Shown one piece after another: positions 1-9,349 of a stretch of 33,112 bases of DNA. Positions within the stretch are counted from its first letter, which is position 1. Each line of letters opens with the position of its first letter. The translations under genes and the position numbers were made by a program. This DNA comes from Reticulitermes lucifugus (lineage: Eukaryota > Arthropoda > Insecta > Blattodea > Rhinotermitidae): contig JAKCWW010006277.1 in assembly GCA_026260175.1 (NCBI GenBank), forward strand, positions 1-33,112. The letters run 5' to 3'. The notes under the pieces were generated by a model. It was not told the DNA's origin, made no database searches, and saw only the letters and a program-made list of their open reading frames with translations.

Positions 1-398
1 CTCTTAATAAGTCTTCCCGCTTAAGAAGTCCCTAATCCTCTGGTCCCTTGAAAGACTTCTTATTCGGGTTCTACTGTACTACAGAATATTTTGTTAGTTT
101 TTATCCAGTTTTGTTGTATAATGTCTAATATTTGAAAAAAAAATTCAGTTCCTTTTACTTGGGTCTGGTTGTAAACTTCAGAGAATATTGTCATGTGTAA
201 TCGAACCCATACATAGTTCATTTGTGTTATCGTGAGTTAGCAGTGTTTACTTTTATTTAAATGCTAATAACAATTGCAGTTTTTGCATATATGAAGTTCT
301 GGAGGCTGGCGACGAATGGTCTAAGATATGAGGATTGATTTTCCGTCCAAGGTTTTTATCTGCTTCTCTTCAGGGGTCTTCATTAAACTGTGTTGCAG
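1..398. other. Intron or upstream sequence of the Jouberin gene
   Basis: AT-rich sequence before the first recognisable Jouberin exon. No conserved exon was found in it. The reading frame of that exon is closed upstream by a TAA at 384-386, so the exon must begin after that point, most simply at the AG at 397-398. A short imperfect inverted repeat (AATAAGTCTT near the start and AAGACTTCTTATT near 53-65) is visible; its meaning is unknown. Confidence 0.6.
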
Positions 399-593
399 CT
401 GCTGCAATCTGTTTGCACATCGCTTCCTACATGGTCTCGCTTACCTTCACAATCCTGCAAAATACCAAACCGTCGTAAACTGGCCCTGCCAACAGCCGCA
501 AGAGGATGTTTCACTGTGAAGTTCAGCAACTCTGGTCTTCATCTTGCTTGCAGCATGTCAACTGATGAGAAATACATCATCATTGTCTATTCC
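399..593 (+). CDS. AHI1: Jouberin exon, start of WD40 region
   Basis: This exon has 65 codons in phase 0 and ends TATTCC before the donor GTATGT. It encodes the family segment around CKIPNRRKL and ARGCFTVKFSNSG, which precedes and enters the first WD40 blade. The 5' boundary is inferred from the TGTTGCAG acceptor and the upstream stop at 384-386. Confidence 0.78.
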
Positions 594-3500
594 GTATGTG
601 TCTCTGTGCCATAATTATGTAAGTTATGTCTGTGCAGTGTAATATTTGTGTTATCGATTGTAATGAGCATGAAGACAAATGATGTACATAAATTTATAAA
701 GTGTACTTTGGTAAATATGTGTACTCAAAAATTTAAGGACACTTTTTTCAATTCCTGTAGAAGAAATAGAAAGGAAAGAATATACTGAGCTGAATGGTAG
801 CAAGTGTTTTCTGAGTTTATTTTACTCTTAAGTACATCTGAAATAGAATTTGTTTCTTAATATTGCTGCCAGTTGTACACATCTTCAAAGGACTTACCAG
901 CAGTTCTTACATTAGGGTGTGATTTTTTTCATGTGTTAAGACATGAACATATAAACAGCTTTTTGTGATTGTGTTGTTCTTCAGACATTAACTTTCAAAT
1001 GAACAGGAGTTTATTATTGACATTAAATAGGTTCCAGATGGGAAGGAGCTTGTCCAGTTTGTGGGTCATCAGGGACTTGTGTATGACTTACATTGGTCCC
1101 CTAGAGACACACTGTTGCTGTCTGCTTCTGCAGACTGCACTGCTTGCCTCTGGGATACTGAGGGTCAGACGTCTCGTCTTCTGCAGGTGAGATTATATTT
1201 AAGCTCCCATTTTAACATTAAATTTATGTTCACATCAGGTGCACGTCTAGAATTTTTCGCTCAGGGAGGCTGACCCTGAGGCTATGCATAATTTATGTTT
1301 GTTTTAAAAATTATGTTATAAAAATCATGTCATAAGTTTAGCATAACACTGTCTGAAACTGCATTTATATACATACAAATATAACTACATTTTCCATGAC
1401 TCAATCAGATTGTCCTGTCTTCTTGTTTCTTTAATTTTATTAATTTATTTTTCAAAATTTAAATGTACTAGTTATCAGCCGATTTCAGTGGCTGATTTTG
1501 GCTGAAGAGTAAATCACGTAAAACTTTTGCTATCATAATATCTACAAAATGTGTGTTTTTTTAATTTCGGTTTTGGGGGTTTTGGTGGAGGGCTACGGTC
1601 CGGTAGCCCCCCCCCCCTGGATGCACCCCTGGTTCACATACCTGAAAGTTTAATCCTTACATGTGTATGACACAAATCTGCATTTTAGTATGACAAATCT
1701 GCTGTCTTTAAAGTAACTGTTAGTCGAATTAGAGCATTTCCTGCACTTCTTTGCATGCATTGTCACTGTGCAAACTTCCATGTGTTTTCTATACAGGGTG
1801 TGGATAAACTCCATACCCAAACTTCTTGAGGTGACAGGAGGGACCGAAACAAATATTTATTGTCAAGCAACTATATGTCAGAAGTGCGTCCTTGCAGTGC
1901 CGCTGACCATCAAAGTGGGTCTGACTAAGGTTGAAAATCAAGAAGAAGCACTGAAGCATTCTGAAGAAGTTGTATTTGTTACCAGTTTAGAGCAGATGTT
2001 TAAATGTATGGCAACCGACGTCAATAAAAAGCCAACAACGATGCAGCAGAGATTGACATGTGCGCTCAAAAATGCCAGGTTTCTGCCTGGTGGCTTCTGC
2101 TGCCTCAATGAGACAGGCAATAAGATCCTCTTCAGAATCAACTGGTGATGAGTAAATCAAGGTTTTCATGTAGCCCAATAGGAAGAAGTCCAATGGTGTG
2201 TGGTCCAGTGACCTGGGAGGCCAAGCCACAGGCCTGCCCTGTCCAATCCAGCGATCTTTGTAAGTTGCAGTGAGATGTTCCCAGACCTGACGTGTCAAAT
2301 GAGCCGCAGCCCCGTCGTGTGGAACCACATGTTTCTTCTGAGTGACAAGGGGATTTCCTCCAGAAACGGTCGATAAATCTGTGCACTGAGCCATGGGGGT
2401 AACAAGTAAGGCCCAATCAAAAAGTCATGCACAATGCCCGCCCAAACTTTGACTGCAAAGTGTTGCTGGTGGCACTTTGATGGTCAGTGGCACTGCAAGG
2501 ACGCACTTCAGACATATAGTTGTTTGACAATAAATCTTTGTTTCGGTCCCTCCTATCACCTCAAGAAATTTGGGCATGGAGTTTTTCTGCATCCTGTATA
2601 ATTCAGTATGAGATGGGCAGAATTTATCATAAATGTTGTTGTTGTACCTGTGTTGATGTTTGTAAAAGAAGAAACATACAGTTGTTCGTGTTCCATGGTT
2701 GTAGAGGGACTATGCAGAAATCAACATAAAGTTAAAATTGGAAAATGATCATGCTGAAGATTATTCTTAACCATTTAAAACCCACTGGTAACTATATGTA
2801 CAACCTACTGTAATATTAAGAAACTCTGAATTTTGCTACATGGTATATGTGTTTTGTATGACTCTGATAGTAAATATCAATTACTTCTGTAAATAGCAAC
2901 AACCAGTTTGTCTTTATGATGCAAACAATGTTCTCTGTGAGTTAGAAGCTGCAGTTGTATAATTATGTGTATAATTTAGATCAAAGGTTTAACCTTTATT
3001 CTAAAAGGGTGGGTATTTAAATTTTAGTGCATGGTTTATGAAAAACATGAGTATTATTTGAACAGAAAAAGATAAAATTATGAAATAAATGGCATTTTGT
3101 GAAAAATAAAAGAGCGATTAGGCAGCATGTCTTAAAAATGCAGTAAATTTCCTTGTTGCCTAAATATATAACATAAATTTCTAGGTGTTTTCCTACATGC
3201 ATTTGTATATAAGAACACACGTAGGAAAACACCGCTAGAGACATGAACACAGGTGTTTAAAATTAATTGCTTTGCTTTATCTAGCAGTTCTGACATGCAG
3301 CCAGATGCTTTATCATGAACTTTTCTTAAAAGTTGGAGAAAAGTGATTTAAGATGCTGTTGAGAAAAGTGATTTAAGATGCTGTCAAGTTTAATTCTAAT
3401 CTTGGAATTTCTTTCTTTCTGCATACTCTGACTAAACTGAGTACCTGCTTTCCCCATTTCCCTTTGTCCAATGTTTAAATCATCATTAGCAGCATCCACA

Positions 3501-6500
3501 ACTTCAGTTAGTAGTAAGTGAAAACTAAACAGTCTTTCTTGTATGTGAATTTAGTAACAAGTTACATAATGTAAGATTTGAGGCTGTCACAGCAGTGTTG
3601 ATGAATATTAAAGTCTTTTGGGATACGATGCCATGTCAATTGGTAAAGGTTATTGAAGTTTAGAAGGAGCTTGTCTCCTCTTTCTTCAGAGTCCAAGTAG
3701 TCCAAAGAAAGTGACTCCTTCTCAAACTACTAGGACCCTGAAGGTGGCAGTACCAGTTCTTCCAAAACAATGGTAATGTTACCAGTTGAGATGGCATCAT
3801 ATCCCAGGAGTTCTGAATCTCAAGTTATATATTTTATGATCATGTGTCCATTGTATTCTGTTGCTGCTAACTAGTTATTAGTTTTGTATTGCAATTCAAG
3901 TGAAATGTAAGATTGCCATCCACTGACTTTTCTGTTAGGGAGCACTGACCCATGACAGAGCCTTTTTCATTCTTTTCTCTCTCACTTAAGCACTCCTGTT
4001 GTATTTGTATTGACGTTTCCTCCATTCTGTTTTGTATATTTACTCGTCCCTTCAGCCTTGTCCTTGGACTACCCAATGGTCATTTATTCTGCATCTTAAG
4101 TTTTGGTGCTGTCAAAGGAAGTCTAGCGTTCACATGTTTGTCTGTATAATTAATGACTTAATATGCTTTCATGTTTCTAACATCTCCATCAGGAGGTTAT
4201 TTGAAATAGAATATAGCCATAATATGACTTTTAGCACTGTTATTCTGGAATACAATTTGTATAATTTTCTCTCGACTTATTCCAGATGTTACCCCACCCA
4301 TCATTTGTATATTGTGGCCAGTTCCACCCCAGCAATGGGTCTGTTTTGGTCACTGGTTGCTATGATCATGTGGTGCGTGTGTGGAATCGTCTGCACAGAT
4401 CATCACAGTTTGAGGTGAGACATGCAAGCATACACACCATGTCCTTGGTCTCTACAACTCCTGCTTATACTACAGGAAGTATACCAGTACCAGGATGGAA
4501 AGTGCGAGTGTTTGAAATAACTTTATATGATTTTGCAGGGACATGGAACAAAATATTGATGACTTTCATTGTTGTTACACTCAGGCCTCAATAAACTCTG
4601 GGTGTGAGGCTGCCATAATGCCATTTACATTAGCTACCAGTGGTGAAAGCATGTAAAGTTGTCCCGTGCATGCCATGAAGGCATATGCGAGAGTGGAGGT
4701 CTGCTTCCAGTCTTTCCTAACCTGAGTGGTCAGCTTTGTGCCCTGGCTGCTTCACGCCTAGGGAAGAATCCGACAGTACCCATTGAATAGTAGGCTAGGT
4801 GGGCCTCAGAGCTGGTCTGGATGTTTTGGAGTAGAGAAAATGTCCTGCCCCTGCTGGGAATCAAACCACGATTCCTTGGTCATCCAGCCCATAGCCTAGT
4901 CACTATACCAACTATGCTATCCTGGCTCTGGTGAAGGTAGATCTGTACATTTTATATTGGAACATTCTGTGGGCAGGNCCCCCCCCTCCAACATTAGGAT
5001 GATTGTGAAGATGAAGTTGGTTGCTGAAAGTGGGAACCTACAGTATAATGTTGGATGTGAACTGTGGAGTCATGATACCTCACGCAAGATTTTGACCATT
5101 TGGAAAAAGGAGTTGTTCAACACAGAACACGAGCATCTAACCCAGTCACCAGAGGTTGCCTTTAAATGACTGTATTATACCAATGAATGTAATGTTTTTA
5201 TTTGCAGCTTGTCCAGGAACTGGAAGGCCATACGGGTTTTATCACTGCCATGTCCATGGGTTGCAGTGGCATGCTGTATTCAGGTGATAGTGTAGGGAGG
5301 ATCATTGAATGGACAGTATCAAAAGTGAAATCAAAGAAGCAGTGTTGCAAATGGAAACTGAACAGGTGCTTTAACATGCCTTGTAATTAGAGTTAAGTAT
5401 TTTGAAAGTTAAACACATCTTGGACATAACGTAGATCATGTGAAGTTTGGATCAGCCATCATCTTCTGTAGCTGTTACTTCAGGCAGACTGTTGTAGTAC
5501 TTATTTGTGGAATTAAGGAAGTTAGCTAAACTGTTTACAATGAGCTGCACACTTAGAATGGATGCCTAAAAGAAGAAACATGCATAGTTTTGTTGGGGAA
5601 ACCTCTTTCAAAAGGCTCACATGGAAAACTAAGAACATGGGATGTGACCTGCAAAAGAAAACTGGGGAAGTAGCTTGTGAGGATGAGGATGCATAGAATT
5701 GAATCAGATATTTAGTGATTAGATTGACCATGCTATAGGTAAGGCTGTTAAGATACTGGCTTCTCAATGTGAAGGCTTAGGTTCAATCCTAGGGTAGCCT
5801 GTGTGGGATTTGTTGTGGTGAGTGATGTGGCACTGGGGTAGGTCTCTTACCCCACCCCTTTCCACCCAACATTCCATCATTGCTCCATACTCATTTTTCA
5901 CCCTCGTGTGGTGATTGGTAAGTCCAACCAGCTTGAAACTTATCACAGCCCCTGTCCTTAGTTCAAGCTTCACCTGTGACAAAGTACCTGACTGGACTCA
6001 GAATATAGATTTTAAAGTTAATGGAGATTGTGATCTGAGAGCAAATCTTGAGAGGCAGGCATCACAATGCTATTTGTTGGAAAGAACCCCACTGTCCACA
6101 AGCCAACCAACCAAACAACCCGCTCAGTAAATAACTCTGTGGTAGCAGAATCCAAAGATTCAACAATTCTGATAACAAAGCCTGCCATAGATATGTTCCT
6201 GAAACACTTCAACCAATCTTCCATCTTCGCAACCTGTGTTCATAATTCCGTTTTAATTTACCTTGTCATCTCCACAGCCTTTCTAGTGACCACATTCAAA
6301 GTAACAGTATACATATGGCATTATTATTGTACGTCGTAGTCAGCTGTAATGGTATCTTTACATTCAAGGAACATGGACATTCGTGAACTGAGGGACACAG
6401 TTGTGAACAGACTTCAGGTCCATCCTGGTGGTCAGCGACTGCTAGTACATGCAAGGGACAGTCGACTGCGGATGCTGGACATCGCCACTGCGAGTGTGAT

Positions 6501-7704
6501 ACAGTGGTTTAATGGTGCCCTTAATCACAGGTATGGGATAGTTTTGCAATGGTATTTCATGGAAATGGAAGAAGGTGTGACATTTCCCAATTAATTGAGA
6601 AAATAATGTATTGGGAACTTAAACTGTTCTGCACATTAATATTATTAGGGTGATCACATACGGATATTTATCACACATAGAAATAGCAAGAAATGCACAC
6701 ACAATTTTGGTTGGAAAACTGCACAGAAAGAGTTGTAAATGTGGAGGGCAATATTAAAATGAACGTTGGAAAAATAAGTCATGAAGTTGTGAGGATATTC
6801 ATAGGGGACAGGGGAGAACTTACTTTGGTGGACTATCTAGAAAGGGTTAGTCTCAATCTCTGGACACAAAACAAAATCTAGATTGAGAATATATACTCAT
6901 AACATCACCATATTTAGAAATGAGACATGCAGAATGACATTTCACTTATCTACATTTAGTTTGTGCATTGTCATACTAATCTTTTGCAGGGTTCAGACTT
7001 CGGCTTGCCTTACACCGTGCGGAGGTCTAGTGCTTGCAGCCAGTGAAGACAATACAGTACATGTGTGGAACGCCGATACTGGGGAACAACTTGCTATATA
7101 CTCAGGATTACAGTTCTACCAGGGAGCAAGTAGTGTGGATTACCATCCATTTGAACATATGGTAGCATTTGCTTCATATGGTAGTGATGCTTATATTGTG
7201 GTTTGTGATTATGATAAACTAAGCTCTGGTAAAGATATAGGGCTTCAGATGTTGGTCCCACAAGATGCAACATTGCAGGCAACAGCCGGAGACACTGCTG
7301 AATCTTATATGAAAAGTTCAACTGCACTGCCTTCTGGGATTTCATCATTAAAGGAAAAGAAGAAAAACCTCTCTGTGAGTGACAGTGAGATGGGGGTTTT
7401 CCAGGGTTCATCCGTTCTTGTTACAGATGCAAGTGAGTCCAGTTTATCACAAAACACTATGAATGTTGCTTCACCAGTTACAGAATATGACAGCAAGACT
7501 AGCAAAGCAAGACTGGCAAGTATCATAGAAAAAATGGATCATGTTTTATCAAAAACACATTCTAAGAGCAGTCAGGAAGTTTCAGAAATTTTCAGTAAAA
7601 GTCTTGACCAAAAATTGAATGACAGCAGCCCAAGTAAGACAGACAGTTTGGGCCAATCGTTGTATAGGAAAAAGAAGACAGAATCAGTTTCGAGTGCAAA
7701 GTAA
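399..7704 (+). CDS. AHI1: Jouberin (AHI1) homologue, 3' part, six exons
   Basis: Spliced coding sequence 399-593, 1031-1186, 4286-4414, 5208-5365, 6369-6530, 6990-7704. The phases are consistent (0,0,0,2,2) and it ends at a TAA, giving about 504 residues. The family works at the ciliary transition zone; human AHI1 is a Joubert-syndrome gene. Recognition comes from collinear Jouberin landmarks: CKIPN followed by ARGCFTVKFS, then GHQGLVYDLHWS, LPHPSFVYCGQFHP, VTGCYDHVVRVW, MLYSGDSVGRIIEW, RLLVHARDSRLRMLDI, LTPCGGLVLAASEDNTVHVW and DYHPFEHMVAFASYGSDAY. These form about six WD40 blades. The N-terminal coiled-coil region of the family must be encoded to the left of the window. The last exon adds a Ser/Lys-rich tail with no SH3 domain, although vertebrate AHI1 carries one after the WD40 region. 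Introns 2, 3 and 4 carry transposons and SINEs. No frameshift is seen in the exons. Identity is confident; the first exon boundary is less certain. Confidence 0.9.
1031..1186 (+). CDS. AHI1: Jouberin exon, WD40 blade with GH..LW pattern
   Basis: This exon has 52 codons between AAATAG and the donor GTGAGA. It encodes VPDGKELVQFVGHQGLVYDL and then SASADCTACLWD, a complete WD40 unit with the GH start and an LWD end. Confidence 0.9.
1228..1639. mobile_element. hAT-like MITE with 8-bp target-site duplication
   Basis: The element spans 1236-1631 (396 bp). It is flanked by identical octamers GTTCACAT at 1228-1235 and 1632-1639. Its ends are short imperfect inverted repeats: CAGGTGCACGTC at the left and, read inward from the right, CAGGGGTGCATCC. 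An 8-bp duplication with a CAGGG-type terminus is characteristic of hAT transposons. There is no coding capacity, so it is non-autonomous. Near its right end lies an internal hairpin, GGGCTAC..GTAGCCC, followed by a C homopolymer. Confidence 0.75.
1792..2598 (-). mobile_element. Internally deleted Tc1/mariner element with long TIRs
   Basis: The element spans 1794-2596 and is flanked by TA at 1792-1793 and 2597-2598. Its terminal inverted repeats are about 124 bp (1794-1917 and 2473-2596), starting CAGGGTGTGGATAAAC at the left and CAGGATGCAGAAAAAC when read inward from the right. Between them the minus strand encodes the C-terminal part of a DDE transposase. TA duplication plus this transposase type places it in the Tc1/mariner superfamily. 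The N-terminal helix-turn-helix and first catalytic region are missing, so it is dead unless supplied in trans. Confidence 0.8.
1987..2394 (-). pseudogene. Tc1/mariner transposase, C-terminal fragment
   Basis: A minus-strand reading of about 135 residues contains the block HDGAAAHLTRQVW and then AWPPRSLDHTPLDFFLLGYM. Intact relatives have DGAPPH..W and WPPRSPDLTPLDFFLWG, including the last catalytic acidic residue. Here the usual SPD is SLD. The first half of a normal transposase of about 350 residues is absent, and the reading runs close to the inverted repeats. It is a relic inside a Jouberin intron with no expected host role. Confidence 0.7.
3336..3385 (+). repeat. 25-bp tandem duplication
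   Basis: Two adjacent copies of a 25-bp unit starting GAGAAAAGTGATTTAAGATG occupy 3336-3360 and 3361-3385, almost identical. This is a local duplication inside a Jouberin intron. Confidence 0.85.
3650..3850 (+). repeat. Dispersed repeat fragment with hammerhead-like module
   Basis: The segment contains CCTGAAGGTGG at 3737-3747, and then CTTCCAAAACAATGG. This is the same layout as modules near 32.1 kb and 10.95 kb, with GAAAC decayed to AAAAC. A reading such as SPSSPKKVTPSQTT is open locally but ends quickly, and no Jouberin homology is present, so I read it as repeat sequence. The edges are approximate. Confidence 0.4.
4286..4414 (+). CDS. AHI1: Jouberin exon, LPHPSFVY blade
   Basis: This exon has 43 codons between TTATTCCAG and the donor GTGAGA. 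It encodes LPHPSFVYCGQFHPSNGSVL followed by VTGCYDHVVRVWN, one of the most conserved Jouberin WD40 blades. Confidence 0.93.
4650..4935 (-). mobile_element. tRNA-derived SINE, family B
   Basis: On the minus strand, an A-box-like TAGCATAGTTGG (plus-strand 4908-4919) and a B-box-like GGTTTGATTCC (4857-4867) have tRNA spacing. They are followed by a tRNA-unrelated body with TTCTTCCCTAGGCGTGAAGC. That body is shared with a plus-strand fragment near 15.29-15.39 kb, showing it is a dispersed family. The right edge follows the A box; the left edge is approximate. It lies in Jouberin intron 3. Confidence 0.65.
4978..4978. other. Single unresolved base before a C homopolymer
   Basis: One N is followed immediately by a run of C in Jouberin intron 3. 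This is an unresolved homopolymer in the assembly, not a biological feature. Confidence 0.95.
5208..5365 (+). CDS. AHI1: Jouberin exon, GHTGFITAM blade
   Basis: This exon has 52 codons plus 2 bases between TATTTGCAG and the donor GTGCTT. It encodes LVQELEGHTGFITAMSMG and SGMLYSGDSVGRIIEW, a WD40 unit, and then a Lys-rich linker. It ends in phase 2 and joins the next exon to form an Arg codon. Confidence 0.9.
5722..5960 (+). mobile_element. tRNA-derived SINE, family A, plus strand
   Basis: A tRNA-like head (GGTAAGGCTGTTAAGATACT, then the B-box GGTTCAATCC at 5780-5789) is followed by GTGGGATTTGTTGTGGTGAG and GTGGCACTGGGGTAGG. The same order occurs on the minus strand at 23.92-24.09 kb. The two copies share head and body over more than 100 bp with many substitutions, indicating an old family. 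It lies in Jouberin intron 4. Confidence 0.7.
5961..6368. other. Remainder of Jouberin intron 4
   Basis: Low-information intron sequence up to the acceptor TTCAAG. A short stretch of CCAACCAACCAAACAACC lies near 6103-6120 beside open readings with no family resemblance. I see no exon in it. Confidence 0.5.
6369..6530 (+). CDS. AHI1: Jouberin exon, HPGGQRLLVHARD blade
   Basis: This exon has 1 base, 53 codons and 2 bases, between TTCAAG and the donor GTATGG. It encodes RLQVHPGGQRLLVHARDSRL followed by RMLDI, matching the Jouberin segment that in human reads as [21 protein letters not shown]. Confidence 0.93.
6531..6989. other. Jouberin intron 5
   Basis: An AT-rich intron of 459 bp with a good polypyrimidine acceptor ending CTTTTGCAG. 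I see no gene or repeat in it. Confidence 0.7.
6990..7704 (+). CDS. AHI1: Jouberin last exon, final blades and Ser-rich tail
   Basis: The exon encodes 237 residues and then TAA. The first 80 or so hold LTPCGGLVLAASEDNTVHVW, DTGEQLAIYS and DYHPFEHMVAFASYGSDAY, closing the WD40 propeller as in all Jouberins. The remainder is low-complexity, rich in Ser, Lys, Asp and Thr, with short runs such as SSLKEKKKNLS and no domain I recognise. An SH3 domain does not appear before the stop. A weak possible donor, AAGTAAGA, lies near 7633, so alternative splicing to unseen exons cannot be excluded. Confidence 0.9.
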
Positions 7705-7845
7705 AGAAGCATCCCTTGCACTTCTTTCCAGTTTATACTGTGCATTTAGGGAATACTTGTATAAATTGCCTGTTTATCAAATTCAGCAATTCCAAAACAT
7801 GACCACAACTAAATGTTTATGTATGATAAGAATGAGTCTGCCCTG

Positions 7846-7851
7846 AATAAA
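7846..7851 (+). terminator. Candidate Jouberin poly(A) signal
   Basis: AATAAA about 140 bases after the Jouberin stop. A second AATAAA lies at 8779-8784. Which one is used cannot be told from sequence. Confidence 0.45.
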
Positions 7852-7879
7852 TTCAGTACCTGCCAACTTTCAACATGTC

Positions 7880-8200
7880 TTCATGATGACATTCTTTCTG
7901 TTTTTGGAACCTAGAACTGATGGTCTATCTGCTGGTCTTATATGTCAAATTTCTCATGTTTAAGACTGGTCAAATTTGGTACAAATATTTCTTTGTTCAT
8001 CACTACCTTCACCCCCTGATGAAAGTAAAACTTTGGAAACGTGAAGAACATTATGCTGCACTGGCTGTAAGCCCCTCTGTGTCAGCCACCTTCCTATCAG
8101 TATAAGAGCAGTCTGGCTTGTAGATCCTGCTTCAGTTTCAACTGTCTCTCACTTTGCGGTTGTTGAGCACTCATGTATATAGAAACTGGTATAAATATTC
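7880..8200 (+). repeat. Dispersed repeat with CTGATGA..GAAAC module
   Basis: The segment includes CCCCTGATGAAAGTAAAACT, followed by TTGGAAACGTGAAG (8013-8046), and then a stretch reading AALAVSPSVSATFLSV in one frame. I recall similar sequence from cockroach and termite repeats. The edges are approximate, and it lies downstream of Jouberin. Confidence 0.4.
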
Positions 8201-9270
8201 AGCAAGAATTCTTTTTCATATATCTAAATAATCCTGTGCCACCCAGAAATTTCTAACTGTAGATAGGAAAAGTTCTGTCGAAAGTTAATTCACAGATCTA
8301 CTGCTCAGAAATGGAAGGTAAAGTTTCTGTCTTAAATCAAAGGTTGGCAGTGCCTTTAACAGGCTTCTATGTAGCTGTAGGTCGATACCATCATATTCCA
8401 ACTATAGGTCAGCAGAAAGGAAACTTGTGTGACATGAAGGGCAGAAAAAGTAGCATGTTGGCTGCTGTGCTTCTTTAACAACAAAGCTTCTCATTGATCA
8501 TCTCACCAAGCATGGGGAAATACAAGCTCCATAATGCAAAGCAAGTTAAAGCATGGGGAAATACAAGCTCCATAATGCAAAGCAAGTTAGCCAAGTGTTA
8601 GGTCATTTCTTCTACATCACAACACAAATCTCACCCAAGTGTACTTCGTGTCTCATGGAGGTCATGGAAAATGTATCACTGTAACTTCTCTGAAAATATC
8701 CCATGTGGACATTGCTCTATAAAAGAACAATATACAGAATAGTGGGAAAACTCTGAATCATGGGGTGTGCTGGACAAAAATAAAGTACATAACCTTGAAT
8801 TTTTCTTGGATGATGCATGATTATATTAAGCAGAAATAACAAATAGCCAAGTGGGCTGAATATCACAAGTTTGTCGATTTTTCTGTGATTCTAATGCTAT
8901 TTTGTTGTTACAAAAGTATGTCTAATTCCCTGAAAGTATTTAGTTTGGGCATCAGAAATGTTAGCATTACCTGCTATACATTTACGGAAGAACTCCTAAC
9001 AGTAAAGTAGTCCCCATACTGCAGCACCACATTATCAATGAAATGTGTAAAAACAAAATTCAGGTTTAAAAAGGATGTCTGGCTGAGTAGATAACGGGAA
9101 GAGACAAACTACTCTTAGCATTACAGAATGCAACAGTAGGTTTGGTACAATCATTTAGCAAATAGTACAACCCATTCTGGACACCTAAGGGAACACAGCA
9201 AGATGACTGCATGACACTGGTAAGGATAAGGTGTGTTACCATCTTAAGTGTATGATTTTACTGTTCAAGC
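8201..9270. other. Convergent intergenic space between Jouberin and PIG-F
   Basis: AT-rich sequence between two convergent genes. Apart from the 41-bp tandem duplication listed separately and a second AATAAA at 8779-8784, nothing gene-like is visible on either strand. Confidence 0.6.
8509..8590 (+). repeat. 41-bp tandem duplication
   Basis: Two nearly perfect adjacent copies of a 41-bp unit beginning AGCATGGGGAAATACAAGCT occupy 8509-8549 and 8550-8590. Near identity implies a recent duplication. Confidence 0.9.
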
Positions 9271-9274
9271 ACCA

Positions 9275-9280
9275 TTTATT
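9275..9280 (-). terminator. Candidate PIG-F poly(A) signal
   Basis: TTTATT on the plus strand reads AATAAA on the minus strand, 70 bases past the PIG-F stop codon. This is a normal position for a short 3' UTR. Confidence 0.55.
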
Positions 9281-9349
9281 CAGATGAAACTATTTTTATA
9301 AGTGCACTGTTTACATTGCATGATGACAGTCTCTTTTCAAAAGGATGTA

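Larger units (their letters stand above)
1187..4285 (+). other. Jouberin intron 2 with transposon debris
   Basis: This 3.1-kb intron holds the hAT-like MITE, the Tc1/mariner relic, a 25-bp tandem duplication and a repeat with a hammerhead-like module near 3737. The human protein is collinear across this junction (from the LLQ end straight to LPHPSFVY), so no exon is expected here. The stretches 2600-3330 and 3780-4285 show nothing I recognise. Confidence 0.7.

Noticed and set aside
3690..3775. A possible extra Jouberin exon reading SPSSPKKVTPSQTTRTLK before a GTAATG donor
   Set aside because: The flanking Jouberin exons join directly in the family sequence, and the segment carries a repeat-associated module.
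4857..4919. A possible tRNA gene on the minus strand, and similar tRNA-like heads at 5.74, 20.95, 24.06 and 31.1 kb
   Set aside because: A and B boxes are present, but I could not fold a complete cloverleaf with acceptor stem and anticodon arm, and each is followed by a shared SINE body.
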